Source: Phycisphaerae bacterium (lineage in GTDB: Bacteria > Planctomycetota > Phycisphaerae > UBA1845). Taken from it: a DNA stretch of 46,539 nucleotides. Shown here piece by piece: positions 10,039 through 20,441 of the stretch. The position numbers and the translations under genes were made by a program. Numbering within the stretch: position 1 is the first letter of the stretch; every line of letters starts with the position of its first letter. The notes under the pieces were generated by a model, which had not been told where the DNA came from, did not search any database, and was given only the letters and a program-made list of their open reading frames with translations. The stretch is from positions 1-46,539 of the forward strand of contig JANQHN010000328.1 of assembly GCA_028282665.1 (NCBI GenBank), written 5' to 3'.

Positions 10039-12141
10039 ATGGCCGGCCCACAGACCATCTGGGGAATCGACATCGGCAGGTGTGCCCTGAAAGCCGTTAA
10101 GCTACGGTCGCTCGGAGACGGTAAAGTCGAGCTCGTTGCGAGCGACTACATCGAACACCCCAAGATCCTGTCGCAGCCGGATGCCAACCGCGATGAGCTT
10201 ATTGGCGAGTCGCTCGAGAAGTTCCTCTCGCGTAACGACCTTTCCAAAGACAAGGTTTACGTAAACGTGCCTGGCCAAAATACGTTGGCGCGTTTTACAA
10301 AGCTCCCGCCCGTCGCTCCCAAGAAAATTCCTGACATCGTTCGTTATGAAGCGGATCAGCAGATTCCTTTTGATATGGACGAGGTTATCTGGGACTACCA
10401 GACGTTCCAGCACGAGGACCTGCCCGATGTCGAAGTCGGCATTTTCGCTATGAAGCGCGAGTTGATCCGCGAGCATTTGCTTCATTTCGAGCAGGCTTCG
10501 ATCGAGCCCGTAGGCGTGCAGACCGGGCCCTTGGCGGTGTACAATGCCGTGCAGTTCAATGGTCTGTTGGCCGACGATACGACGATTATTCTGGACATTG
10601 GCGCTGAAACCACGGACTTGATCATTGCGACGCAGCACAGCCTGTGGACTCGTAATATTGCGATCGGCGGCAACAACTTCACCGAGGCGTTGGTCAAATC
10701 CTTCAAACTCTCGTTTTCCAAAGCTGAGAATCTCAAACGTACGGCTCAAAGCAGTAAATACGCTCGCCAAGTATTCCAGGCGATGAGGCCTGTTTTTGCG
10801 GATCTGGTGCAAGAGCTTCAGCGATCGATCGGTTTTTACTCCTCGACACACCGCGACGCTGAAATCGAGAAAATCATCGGCGTTGGCAACGCGTTCAAGC
10901 TTCCGGGTTTGCAAAAGTATCTTCAGCAGAACTTGAGCCTGGATGTGGAACGCCCGGAGCAGTTCGGAGAAATCACCGGGGAAAGCAGTGAATCGTACGC
11001 TGAGGAGATTCTTTCTTTTGGTTGTGCAATCGGTTTGGCCATCCAAGGGTTGGACCTTGGCAAGCTCAATACGAATCTCCTTCCTACCGAAATTGCCCGG
11101 CAGATGGTGTGGGCCAAAAAAAAGCCGACGTTCGCGGCGGCGGCGGCGTGCATTCTTCTTGCGGGCGGTTTGATCGTGGCCAAACAGACAACCGATCTTA
11201 ATGCCCTTCGTGCCAGCTCTACACCACCGAGCATCTCAGATGTTGATCAGGCATCGCAGGTTATTCTGAGTGGTTCGCCGACTTCGAACCCGCCGCGCAT
11301 GCAGGCACTTCAGATACTCAAGGCTGGGGAGTTTTTGAAAAGAGAAGTGAATAAGTTAAGCAACGAAGGACAGGCAGAACAGGCGGAAAAGGGGCAACTG
11401 ATTGGCTTCCAGCAGAACAAAGCCATCGTTCCCGGTATTTTACAACTCATCCACGATAGCGTTCCCAGGCCACAAGGTCCGTTGGCTGAGGCTCAAACGC
11501 AAGGAGCTTTTTTGGCGGCGCTCGATGAAAGTCCGGTTCCACGTGACCAGCGAGAACAGATCGTAATTCGTGCAATTGATATGGATTACCTTATCGACAC
11601 GAATGAAATTCAGGATTGGCAGTACAACTTTATCGAATCCTCTTTGGAAAAGGCGCTTATTACCATCGATGACGCGGGCCAGCCAGGATTTGTGATCCGA
11701 ATTACTTGTACCTCGCCCCACAAGGACAGGCATAACTTTGTTAACGAAGCATTCATGGACAAACTGATCGAGGGCGGTCGCAAGCCGGATTTGCCCTGGC
11801 ATGTGAACCGCGTATTCATGACGAATAGGCACGTGATCGATGTCAAAGAGGGTGCGGGTGCCACCGTGGTGACCGCTCCCGATCGGGGTCGACCGATCGG
11901 AGGTGGGATGAGGCGTCCGGGCGGACGAGGTCGCCCCGGTTCGAAAGTGGCAGAACGCCCGGAGGTGGCGATCGAGGTGAGCAAGGAGTTTGACGAAAAG
12001 GCCGCCGCAGCGGTGGATCCCATCACCGGGGAATCGGTGACAAGCGATTACGTTTTCGAGATAACCATGGACATTTTCCTGGGCTCTGCACCGGAAATTG
12101 AGTCGTTTGACGAAGGTATGGATGAAGAGGCGGCGCCTTAG
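10039..12141 (+). CDS. pilM: Type IV pilus assembly PilM-like ATPase-fold protein fused to a PilN-like transmembrane/periplasmic region
   Basis: AGPQTIWGIDIGRCALKAVKLR, TTIILDIGAETTDLIIA, ITGES..FGCAIGLAIQGL; then NTNLLPTEIARQMVWAKKKPTFAAAAACILLAGGLIVAK (PilN-style NLLP plus TM). ATG at 10039 with cggagga upstream. Confidence 0.87.
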   Translation: MAGPQTIWGIDIGRCALKAVKLRSLGDGKVELVASDYIEHPKILSQPDANRDELIGESLEKFLSRNDLSKDKVYVNVPGQNTLARFTKLPPVAPKKIPDIVRYEADQQIPFDMDEVIWDYQTFQHEDLPDVEVGIFAMKRELIREHLLHFEQASIEPVGVQTGPLAVYNAVQFNGLLADDTTIILDIGAETTDLIIATQHSLWTRNIAIGGNNFTEALVKSFKLSFSKAENLKRTAQSSKYARQVFQAMRPVFADLVQELQRSIGFYSSTHRDAEIEKIIGVGNAFKLPGLQKYLQQNLSLDVERPEQFGEITGESSESYAEEILSFGCAIGLAIQGLDLGKLNTNLLPTEIARQMVWAKKKPTFAAAAACILLAGGLIVAKQTTDLNALRASSTPPSISDVDQASQVILSGSPTSNPPRMQALQILKAGEFLKREVNKLSNEGQAEQAEKGQLIGFQQNKAIVPGILQLIHDSVPRPQGPLAEAQTQGAFLAALDESPVPRDQREQIVIRAIDMDYLIDTNEIQDWQYNFIESSLEKALITIDDAGQPGFVIRITCTSPHKDRHNFVNEAFMDKLIEGGRKPDLPWHVNRVFMTNRHVIDVKEGAGATVVTAPDRGRPIGGGMRRPGGRGRPGSKVAERPEVAIEVSKEFDEKAAAAVDPITGESVTSDYVFEITMDIFLGSAPEIESFDEGMDEEAAP

Positions 12142-12218
12142 GCGAGTACCGTATTTCGTGGGTTTGGGGTTGCTTTGCGAGTAGAAACCGGGGTTCGACG
12201 GAACCGTGGAGCGAATAG

Positions 12219-13517
12219 ATGGAATTCCTGAAACGACAGTTGTTTTTTATCCTTTGCGGCATTGCGGCTGCTGCGGGTGTTGGATTGGGTGTTTGGGGAC
12301 TGCAATCATCGAAGAAGATCGAGCAGGAACTTAACAGTGCTAAAAGTGTGTACAATCAGCTTAATTCGCTTGGCTCGAACCCGGTCAATAAGTTGCACAT
12401 CGATGCCGAGCAAGAGCGAATAAACCTTGTCGTCGAGGACCGCAACGCGATCGTCGATAAGGCGATCGAAATCAATAGATGGGAGCCTCTGGTCCCCGGT
12501 TACTTTCCCACGTGCAGCAGCGATTTGGAGGAACAGTTCCAGCTTGCTTACCGCGAAGGCATTAGCGAGTTACTGGATTCGCTCAATTGGGGTTCGCCTG
12601 CAGACCGCGATGACATTGAGATTATGAAAGACGAGATCGCGAAAGAGCAGCGCGATCGAGAATTTGGGGACGCTGGCGCGTCGCTGCCGGAATTTGTGGG
12701 GCCGCCGTATTCTCAGGGAATGGTGTTGACCAAAGCGGGTGCATCGATCGATCCAGTCGCACGAGCCCATATGCAAAAGGCGCAAACCATCTGGTGTTAC
12801 GCAATCGACCCATACGTGGAGGAGGAGATGGGCAAGCGTCCTCCTAGCCTTCAGGTCGAGCGAGAGGTGGTGAACACTATCGGCACGTCCAAAATACCGT
12901 CTCGGCCGGTGATGTGGCGGGCACAAGTGACGTACTGGATTCAGGCCGACGTGATTCGCGCTATCAAAGAGGTCAACGAACAGGCTGCGGAGGAGTTTCG
13001 AACCCGGCAAAAGTCAGTCGCTGAAGGCGAACGTCGTTCACCCTGGGTCGGTATCATGCCCGTCAAAGATATCGTCTCGATTCGCGTTTCTGATTACGCA
13101 TTGCTGGACTTGGTTCCTCCGACTGGATACCAGCCTGATGATGCCAAGAAGATGACGGAAGCCTCTGAGACTCCGGGGACGAACTTTGGGACATTCACCA
13201 ATCTGGCTGGAGATACCGATTATGACGTGATCCAGTTCAGCGTTAAGCTCGTCATGGATCAGCGTGATATCCCAAGGCTGATTGAAGCGATCTCCAAAGA
13301 TCGATTTCATACGCTCTATCGCATGGCCTATTCTTCCCTGCCGCCCAATCGGATTATGCAGGGCCGAATCTACGGTGAAGAACCGGTGGTGTTAGTCGTG
13401 ATGGATTTTGAAACGATCATGTTGGCCGATATCTATCGCAACCCGGACAACCCTCTCATGCCGGCCGAGGCTGCGGTAGAGACTGGATACGAGTACCTGG
13501 AAATTGACGGGGAATAG
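12219..13517 (+). CDS. Bitopic inner-membrane protein in PilO position
   Basis: N-terminal TM QLFFILCGIAAAAGVGLGVWGL followed by a coiled-coil-like segment; located between PilMN and the secretin. No clear diagnostic motif. Confidence 0.55.
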   Translation: MEFLKRQLFFILCGIAAAAGVGLGVWGLQSSKKIEQELNSAKSVYNQLNSLGSNPVNKLHIDAEQERINLVVEDRNAIVDKAIEINRWEPLVPGYFPTCSSDLEEQFQLAYREGISELLDSLNWGSPADRDDIEIMKDEIAKEQRDREFGDAGASLPEFVGPPYSQGMVLTKAGASIDPVARAHMQKAQTIWCYAIDPYVEEEMGKRPPSLQVEREVVNTIGTSKIPSRPVMWRAQVTYWIQADVIRAIKEVNEQAAEEFRTRQKSVAEGERRSPWVGIMPVKDIVSIRVSDYALLDLVPPTGYQPDDAKKMTEASETPGTNFGTFTNLAGDTDYDVIQFSVKLVMDQRDIPRLIEAISKDRFHTLYRMAYSSLPPNRIMQGRIYGEEPVVLVVMDFETIMLADIYRNPDNPLMPAEAAVETGYEYLEIDGE

Positions 13518-13604
13518 AGATCAGCTAGATGTTGTAGTCACACTAGGCGGCGGGAGCGCGTGGGCTGACTAAATCGACCGAGCGTGTGATTGGGAGGCAG
13601 TATC

Positions 13605-15653
13605 ATGGCCAAACAGTTGGTAAACCCGATCGAGCGGCACATCGACAAAGGGGTGCTCGCAATAGCGGGCCTCGTGTTGATCGGTGTGATTGCGAAGTTC
13701 ATTGTCACATCACCTCATCCGATTGAGTTAGGAGGGCAAAACGTCGCGCCGCGAGACGTCGACAGGGTCATCCTGGCCAATGCGACCGATGTGCGGGATC
13801 GATTGGCGAGATCGTCAAAGCCGGAAGTGAATGTCGAGGCCGAGCGCGATACGTTTCTTGCGTCGCTTAATCCTTTTTCCGAAGGCGAACTCAAAACGAA
13901 ATATCCGCTTGTCGCTAACTTGCATCCTGAGGTGCCGTTGGTTGGTCCGCCTGAGCCTATCGAGGGTGACATCAGACTCGTAGACGTTGTGCAACCGACG
14001 AAACCCGTCGTCATTCACGGGCGTAGTTCGCTGCTTTTGAATATTCCCGAGGAGGCGACATTTGACATGCTTCCTGTTCTCGCTACGCCGACCAACTGGG
14101 CGACGATCTCTGCGCTCTTCAAACATGTGGAACAGCGAGAGCGCCAGCGGAAAACTTATCTACCGGATTTTGAAGACCCTGCGCTTCTTGGAATGGAAGT
14201 GCAACGGCGGGCGATGCGGTCCGACGGTACCTGGTCCGAAGAGGATTGGCGAACCGTGGACACCTGGGCGCCGACGCAATTTATCCCTGAATATCCTGAT
14301 ATTCAGTTGATTCAGGAGTCGGATGGCGAGTTGGCTACGTCGTCGGCCGTCCAGTCGAAGGTCACACAATTTTGGGACGAGGTTCGTGACGACAAAAATC
14401 AACTGGACTTGCTCAGACCACTGCCGGTGGAAGCGCTGAACGGCGACACTTGGCAACTTCCCATCATCACCAGTCGGCGTGACGTACTTTTGCAGGATGA
14501 CCAACTCCAGTTTCCCGACGACCCCCCCCAGTTGAATCCGATGGATCGCTATCCAGATGCGCCATTGAGCAGCGAGCAATCCGCAGACGATGGTCTGGAC
14601 GACACACTTTCCTGGCCTGAGCAATGCGAACAGATGTTGGCCAAAGCCGCCGAGTTGCTGAAGCAGGCCAAAGCGGACGAGAATCCCGATTTGGCAGTCC
14701 AGGCGAACAACCTCGGTGTGGATATCGTCACAAATTCCGCGACGTCATCAAGGCTTAAAGAACAAGCGCGACAGCTCATCCGTGTGGCGGCGCAGACTGA
14801 GCGGGATATCAAACGCAAGATTGCGGAAAAGATTGCTCGAGGCGGTGGAGATAGTTCTGAAGAGATAAAACCTGTCAGGCAACTTCTGCCTAACCAGCAA
14901 GTTTGGTCATACGACGGGTATAGCGAGAGTATCCCTGGCGGACACAGTTATCAGTACCGTGTTCGATTCCTGTTGTTCAATCGTTTTCTCGGTCTTCCGA
15001 AGAAGCTCGCCGATCCCTACGATGCGCTCAAACCGGACATTTTCGGTCCGTGGTCGGAGCCATCTGATCCGATAGCCATTCCGCCGTCTAGGCGTTTCTT
15101 CGTGACGAACGTCCAAGAACGCGAGTCGGGTGATGAGGTATTCACCGAGATGTTTCGTTGGTTCGAAGGCGTATGGGTTCGCAACAGTCAAGCTCGGTTT
15201 TCCGTTGGCGACAAACTCGCGGCCACTGCCCGTGCGAAGGTGCCTCTTTATGGGGCTGAGGGTCCTGGGGAATACAACAACCCATCGGTGGACTTCGAAG
15301 AAAACGTCATGTTGATCGACATCAACAAGGATACGAAGCTTCGTAGGGAAGTTCCTGTTGGTCGCGGGGTGAAATTCGGTTTGCCTACCGAGTCGCCCAT
15401 TGTTGTTTTTATGGATGATCAAGGGCGGGTTTTCGAGCGATTATTGGATATGGACAAAGGCCATCCGGAACGGGCCAAGTTTCGCGGCAAGGTTTGGAAG
15501 CCGGAAAAGTTGGAAGTTACATCAGGTCCCGAGCCTCCTGCTGCCCCGAAATCGGGGCGGGGAGCGGAACGAGGCTCACGTGGAAGCCGAGAACGCGGTA
15601 CTCGCGGTGGATCGATGGGCCCCAAGCGGCAATCAGGTAAGCCGAGGCCTTAA
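13605..15653 (+). CDS. Bitopic inner-membrane protein of the pilus/secretion operon (PilP position), RG-rich C-terminus
   Basis: N-terminal TM GVLAIAGLVLIGVIAKFIV; tail KSGRGAERGSRGSRERGTRGGSMGPKRQSGKPRP; ATG at 13605 with ggaggcag upstream. Confidence 0.5.
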   Translation: MAKQLVNPIERHIDKGVLAIAGLVLIGVIAKFIVTSPHPIELGGQNVAPRDVDRVILANATDVRDRLARSSKPEVNVEAERDTFLASLNPFSEGELKTKYPLVANLHPEVPLVGPPEPIEGDIRLVDVVQPTKPVVIHGRSSLLLNIPEEATFDMLPVLATPTNWATISALFKHVEQRERQRKTYLPDFEDPALLGMEVQRRAMRSDGTWSEEDWRTVDTWAPTQFIPEYPDIQLIQESDGELATSSAVQSKVTQFWDEVRDDKNQLDLLRPLPVEALNGDTWQLPIITSRRDVLLQDDQLQFPDDPPQLNPMDRYPDAPLSSEQSADDGLDDTLSWPEQCEQMLAKAAELLKQAKADENPDLAVQANNLGVDIVTNSATSSRLKEQARQLIRVAAQTERDIKRKIAEKIARGGGDSSEEIKPVRQLLPNQQVWSYDGYSESIPGGHSYQYRVRFLLFNRFLGLPKKLADPYDALKPDIFGPWSEPSDPIAIPPSRRFFVTNVQERESGDEVFTEMFRWFEGVWVRNSQARFSVGDKLAATARAKVPLYGAEGPGEYNNPSVDFEENVMLIDINKDTKLRREVPVGRGVKFGLPTESPIVVFMDDQGRVFERLLDMDKGHPERAKFRGKVWKPEKLEVTSGPEPPAAPKSGRGAERGSRGSRERGTRGGSMGPKRQSGKPRP

Positions 15654-15674
15654 AAGCGACGCGTGATAGCTACT

Positions 15675-15706
15675 GGGATGAGGCAGGTCGCAAACCGCCT
15701 CATCCC
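15675..15706 (+). terminator. Hairpin terminator between the PilP-position gene and the secretin
   Basis: gggatgaggc-aggtcgcaaacc-gcctcatccc, perfect 10-bp stem, followed by gttctt. Confidence 0.6.
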
Positions 15707-16079
15707 GTTCTTCATTAGGAACCCAACTCATTCCGCCAAGCAGGCAGCCAGAATCCTAAAGAAATTCAATTTCACAGGTAGAGGGTGTTTTGCTAATGGG
15801 TTTGGGATGGTAAACTATCGATTCGATTGAATCGCGAAGTATGCGGTCAGCGTCGTCTCCAAGCTTTGATAATAGTGCCCTTGCGGACGATGAAGTGAGT
15901 CCCTAGAATCCAGCCTCTCGCCGATCGAATGCCCCAAGGGTCGGCGCGATGACCAGCCCTAACAACCTTATTTGCTGCGTTTTTGGGGCGTCGAAAACGC
16001 ACGTTCGCCAATCGCAGTTAGCGAGCTGTACCTGCCTCACAGGACGGTGTCAGGCGGACCCTAGAAGGAGGAGCTTCCC

Positions 16080-19000
16080 TTGCCAAGCCTGAAGTTTCCC
16101 GTACGGAGATTGGTTTCGGTAGTACTGCTTAGTGTTTTGCTGATGGTGCCTGCGGTGTGGGCTTCAGAGCAAGGCGATGCGCTTGTGAAGGCGATTCAGC
16201 TATTCGAGGAGGGCGATTACATCGGTGCCCAGGAAATTCTCGTTGGCATCGACCGCGAACAACTTACCGCCGAAGAGCAGTCGTTGCGTGACGACTATTT
16301 GGAGCGTGTCAAGGTGGCAGTCACCATGGCGGAGAAAGCGGGCCGCGATCTCGAAGATGCGGAAACCGCAATCGCTAGTGGTGAAAAAGAGCAAGCCTTA
16401 AAGCTCCTGAACCAAGTCCTCACCAACGAGTATGCTCATGCGGGTGTACGCCGTTCCGCTGAGGCGATGCTCCGGGAGTTGAAGGAAGGCGAAGGCCTTC
16501 CCCCTGCCCAACCGGAACAGGCTGAAGGATCAGCCATGCCGATGGCTGTCGCTCCCGATGTAAATCCGGAGGACGCCGAGCAGGCGCGTACGTTGGCCGT
16601 TGAAGGCGACCAGATGCTTGCTGCTGGCCGGTATGATGAGGCGGAGCGCAAGTATGAGGCTGCGCTCCTGTTGGTCGCCGGCTATCCCGAAGCAGTCGCG
16701 GGCCTCAAGCGTCTGCAGGAACACCGCGAGAACATCACGGGCTCACGCAGCGAGTCACTCGCCGAGCGACTCGCCATGTTAGACCGCATCAATTGGCAGC
16801 GCGCCGTAACGGAGTACCGTACGGCCGAGCGGAACATCCGTGAACACGTGGCGAACGAGCGCTTCGAAGAAGCTCGCCAGGCGTTGCATCGCGCGCGCCA
16901 AGTAGTCCAGTCTTCCCGTCAGTTTGCCGACCCGATCAGCAAATACGAGAGCCTCCGAGGCGAGTTTGAATCACTCGAATCCTGGGTGGCCGATAAGGAG
17001 CGCGTCTTCAATGAGCAGCGCGTGGCCGAGATTCGCCGCGAAATCGAAGAACGTCGCTCGAAACGTCTCGAGCAGCAGGAGGAGAATCGTCGCCGCGAGG
17101 TCAATACGCTGATGAAGCAGGCTCGCCAGCACTATAAAGACGATGAATTTGAAGATGCCATTCGCGTGTTGCATCAGGTGACCATTATCGATCCCAAGTA
17201 TAAAGAAGCTCGTTGGCTGATGGACGACTGGCAGGACATGCATCAGTACCGTACTCAGCGCGAAATCCGCGATGAAATGTACAACGAGCAGCAGAAAGTC
17301 TTAATCGATATTGAGCGATCCAAGATTCCGTGGTGGCAGGATCTTCGTTACCCGAAGAATTGGCTCGAGATTATCAATCGCCCTGAGCGAAATCGTCCCG
17401 GTTTCTCCACGCGTGACAGCCTGCTCTACGGTGCGCTCGATAAGAGCATCCCGGTTGATTTTGACCGCGTACCTTTCGACGAAGTAATCGAGCGATTGGT
17501 TGACGCCCACCAGATCAACATGACGGTGAACTGGGCGGATCTGGACACGGCGAACGTCAACCGCAAAATGCCCATCGAGTTGAGTTTGCCGAATGAAATA
17601 ACCCTCAAGAAGGTGATTACCGAGGTTTTGGGGCAAGTGGGTGGCGGCACTGTTGACGTTGGATTTGAGGTTGCAGACGGTGTGATTACGATCGCGACTC
17701 AGCGATACCTGGATCGGCACACTTATCCGGCGGTTTACGATATTAATGATCTGCTCCTGGAAGTGCCGAACTTTAATGACGCTCCTCAGACTAACCTGAC
17801 GGAGTTGAATCGCGAGTTGGCCAAGCAACGTGCGATGATGGACAGGCCTTGGCGGTACGGCGATGATGACGATGACGAGCCTGAGTTCGATGCTGGCCGT
17901 GAGCGTCGTGTCGATCAGATCATTGACATGATCCAGCAGAACATCTCGCCTGAATCGTGGCGTGAAACAGGCGGTTCGATTGGCACGATCAAAGAAATCA
18001 ATGGCCAACTCGTCGTTACGCAGAACTCCGCCGTCCACGGTCAGATTGGCGATTTGCTTGGTAAACTTCGCGAACAACGTGCGATTCAAATTGCAGTGGA
18101 GGCCCGTTTCCTCACGGTATCGTCGCACTACCTCGAAGATCTTGGCTTGGACCTCGACGTGGTATTCAACGCAGGCAACGCAGGTTACGACTACCTCGCA
18201 ACCGGTTCTGCTGACAATCCCATCGCGAGTGACCCGGCGACAGGCGGTCGTTTGCTGCTTCCACGTTCTTTCTCGCGGCTCGGATTTCGTCCTTCAACTC
18301 CCGACTTGGGTACTGGGTTCGATGACACCGGATCGTTCTCGATCCGCCAGCCGTACCAGGACCCCGCTCTTGTGCCTGGCCGTATCGGTGGGACGGGCAG
18401 TATGATGACGCCGATTCCAACGCAGTCCAACGTAGCGGGTTATACTGACGTTTCCCGGATCGCTCACGACATCCCGGGTACCTTCGCCGGTAATACCATC
18501 GGCCCCGCTTTGAACATCATGGGCAGCTTTTTGGACAATATTCAGGTTGACTTTATGCTCCGCGCGACGCAGGCGGACTCTCGCAGTTCGGTTCTGACTG
18601 CGCCGCGTTTGGTTCTTTTCAACGGCCAGCGATCGTGGGTTGCAGTTACCGTTCAGACGAACTTCGTCAGTCAATTGATTCCGCAAGTGAATATCGGTGC
18701 GGCAGCCCAGTTGCCGGAAACAGGTGTAATCAACGCCGGTGCGGTACTTGACGTACAGGCTGCAGTGACCGCTGACAAGCGCTACGTCACCATGACGTTG
18801 CGTCCGGGTGTCACGCGATTGAATCAACTGACTACGTTCCAGACGAGCGGTGGCGGTACGGCTGGCGATGCGTTTTTGCAGTTGCCTGAGCTTTCGACGC
18901 AGCTTATTAAAACGACCGTATCAGTGCCTGATGGTGGTACATTGCTGATCGGTGGTCAGAAGTTGGCGGCGGAGACTGAAATCGAAGCTGGCGTTCCCGT

Positions 19001-19148
19001 ACTTTCGAAAATTCCGATTTTGAAGCGCGCATACTCTTCGCGTTCGACGGTGAAGGACGAGCAAACGTTGCTGATTCTCATCAAACCGCGCATCTTCATC
19101 CAGTCGGAGCAGGAAGAGCTGGCGTTTCCCTCGTTTAGCAATCGCTAA
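16080..19148 (+). CDS. pilQ: PilQ/GspD-type secretin with N-terminal TPR and coiled-coil region
   Basis: Signal peptide; TPR-like repeats; STN-like region VPFDEVIERLVDAHQINMTVNW; secretin core VEARFLTVSSHYLEDLGLDLDV and VPDGGTLLIGGQKLAAETEIEAGVPVLSKIPILKRAYSSR...TLLILIKPRIF. TTG start preceded by aaggaggag. Confidence 0.88.
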   Translation: MPSLKFPVRRLVSVVLLSVLLMVPAVWASEQGDALVKAIQLFEEGDYIGAQEILVGIDREQLTAEEQSLRDDYLERVKVAVTMAEKAGRDLEDAETAIASGEKEQALKLLNQVLTNEYAHAGVRRSAEAMLRELKEGEGLPPAQPEQAEGSAMPMAVAPDVNPEDAEQARTLAVEGDQMLAAGRYDEAERKYEAALLLVAGYPEAVAGLKRLQEHRENITGSRSESLAERLAMLDRINWQRAVTEYRTAERNIREHVANERFEEARQALHRARQVVQSSRQFADPISKYESLRGEFESLESWVADKERVFNEQRVAEIRREIEERRSKRLEQQEENRRREVNTLMKQARQHYKDDEFEDAIRVLHQVTIIDPKYKEARWLMDDWQDMHQYRTQREIRDEMYNEQQKVLIDIERSKIPWWQDLRYPKNWLEIINRPERNRPGFSTRDSLLYGALDKSIPVDFDRVPFDEVIERLVDAHQINMTVNWADLDTANVNRKMPIELSLPNEITLKKVITEVLGQVGGGTVDVGFEVADGVITIATQRYLDRHTYPAVYDINDLLLEVPNFNDAPQTNLTELNRELAKQRAMMDRPWRYGDDDDDEPEFDAGRERRVDQIIDMIQQNISPESWRETGGSIGTIKEINGQLVVTQNSAVHGQIGDLLGKLREQRAIQIAVEARFLTVSSHYLEDLGLDLDVVFNAGNAGYDYLATGSADNPIASDPATGGRLLLPRSFSRLGFRPSTPDLGTGFDDTGSFSIRQPYQDPALVPGRIGGTGSMMTPIPTQSNVAGYTDVSRIAHDIPGTFAGNTIGPALNIMGSFLDNIQVDFMLRATQADSRSSVLTAPRLVLFNGQRSWVAVTVQTNFVSQLIPQVNIGAAAQLPETGVINAGAVLDVQAAVTADKRYVTMTLRPGVTRLNQLTTFQTSGGGTAGDAFLQLPELSTQLIKTTVSVPDGGTLLIGGQKLAAETEIEAGVPVLSKIPILKRAYSSRSTVKDEQTLLILIKPRIFIQSEQEELAFPSFSNR

Positions 19149-19206
19149 GGCGGATCGGTACTAGATACCATTCCGGTTCCACTCGGAGCTTGGATCAAAG
19201 TTTGAC

Positions 19207-19237
19207 GGGCGGCGTGACGCGATTGCGAACGCCGCCC
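19207..19237 (+). terminator. Hairpin terminator after the secretin
   Basis: gggcggcgt-gacgcgattgcga-acgccgccc perfect 9-bp stem followed by atttcatt. Confidence 0.6.
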
Positions 19238-19300
19238 ATTTCATTATCCTGTGAGTCTAGGTGGACTGCGTCTGTTGAAGGCAGCAGGGAGGTTGAGTCC

Positions 19301-20419
19301 ATGAGGCTTTGTATGCGGAGGATCTTGGGTGAGGTGTCCAGATTGTGGACGTTGCATCTGGTTGTTTTGCTATTTGCTGGCCAATCTTCTTTCGGGCAGC
19401 AATCGATTCCGCGTAAAGATATATACATCGATCCCGACGAAATTCGCGCGAAACACAAACGCGTCGACTTCGCACCACACGTGGTTATTGATTGGACGAC
19501 GATGACCGTGGAAGTGGCCGCTCGCGTTTGCCTGCGGGAAGGGCCTTTGGAATTACTAGCTTGTAATCCCAACACCCGTGAGCACGAGAGCATCTTAATC
19601 GTACCCGCCAGACCGTTACACATCTATCAGGCTATGGGTTTGATAGGTCTGGAGCCTGGATCGCCGGTTACGTTCAATCCGGAAACCGAAAAACTCACCC
19701 CTCCCGAAGGCGACGGTCTGACGCTGCTTATCCGCTATGAGGAAAAGGGTTTTGAAAAAGAAGTTCCCGCGCAGAATTGGCTTAAGCCGAGCAAGGAGGG
19801 AGAAAAGCTTAAAGAGGTTCCGTGGGTCTTCGCCGGTTCACGCGTTTTTGAAGAGCGATTTCTTGCTGACCAGGACGGCACGGTAATTTGTGTCGTCAAT
19901 TTCGAATCCGCTTTGATCGCCGTAGGGGAATCACATACAGCAGAGAACGCGAATCTTTGGCTTGTAGCGAACACGGACGAAATTCCACCCGTAGGAACAG
20001 ACTGTACGATTTTGATTCGCCACGATGGTTTCGCGCGGGTTTTCGTTGGCCTGGATAACGATGGTGTGATGTATATCGAGGATCAGGTGAAAGCGCCGGA
20101 AGAGGTTCTTAAGTATGTTAACGGACTCATGGTGGGGGACTACGAGATCTCGTTGGTTCCCTTGTCGAAGGATATTCCGTTTGAGCGGCGCCACATGGCC
20201 ACGTTACGTCTGGTCGGTGCGGGTATTGAACGGGGAGATATCGTAATTCGCTCGCACGCGCGCTTGGAGATTCAAAAGAAAATGCTTACGGCATACAAAG
20301 CGCGAATCGCAAAAAAGAAGGCCAGGGACGAAACTGCGAAAAAAACAGATAATCAAAGCGAGTCGGTAACGGCGTACTCAGGGAAAACGGATGCGCCGCC
20401 AACTATCGAGGATAAATAA
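19301..20419 (+). CDS. Secreted YdjY-like domain protein
   Basis: AARVCLREGPLELLACNPNTREHESILIVPARPLHIYQAMGLIGLEPGSP... and VPWVFAGSRVF resemble YdjY. ATG at 19301 preferred because the upstream ORF extension covers a terminator-like hairpin. Confidence 0.65.
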   Translation: MRLCMRRILGEVSRLWTLHLVVLLFAGQSSFGQQSIPRKDIYIDPDEIRAKHKRVDFAPHVVIDWTTMTVEVAARVCLREGPLELLACNPNTREHESILIVPARPLHIYQAMGLIGLEPGSPVTFNPETEKLTPPEGDGLTLLIRYEEKGFEKEVPAQNWLKPSKEGEKLKEVPWVFAGSRVFEERFLADQDGTVICVVNFESALIAVGESHTAENANLWLVANTDEIPPVGTDCTILIRHDGFARVFVGLDNDGVMYIEDQVKAPEEVLKYVNGLMVGDYEISLVPLSKDIPFERRHMATLRLVGAGIERGDIVIRSHARLEIQKKMLTAYKARIAKKKARDETAKKTDNQSESVTAYSGKTDAPPTIEDK

Positions 20420-20441
20420 AGATACGGGTTTCTTATTGGGC

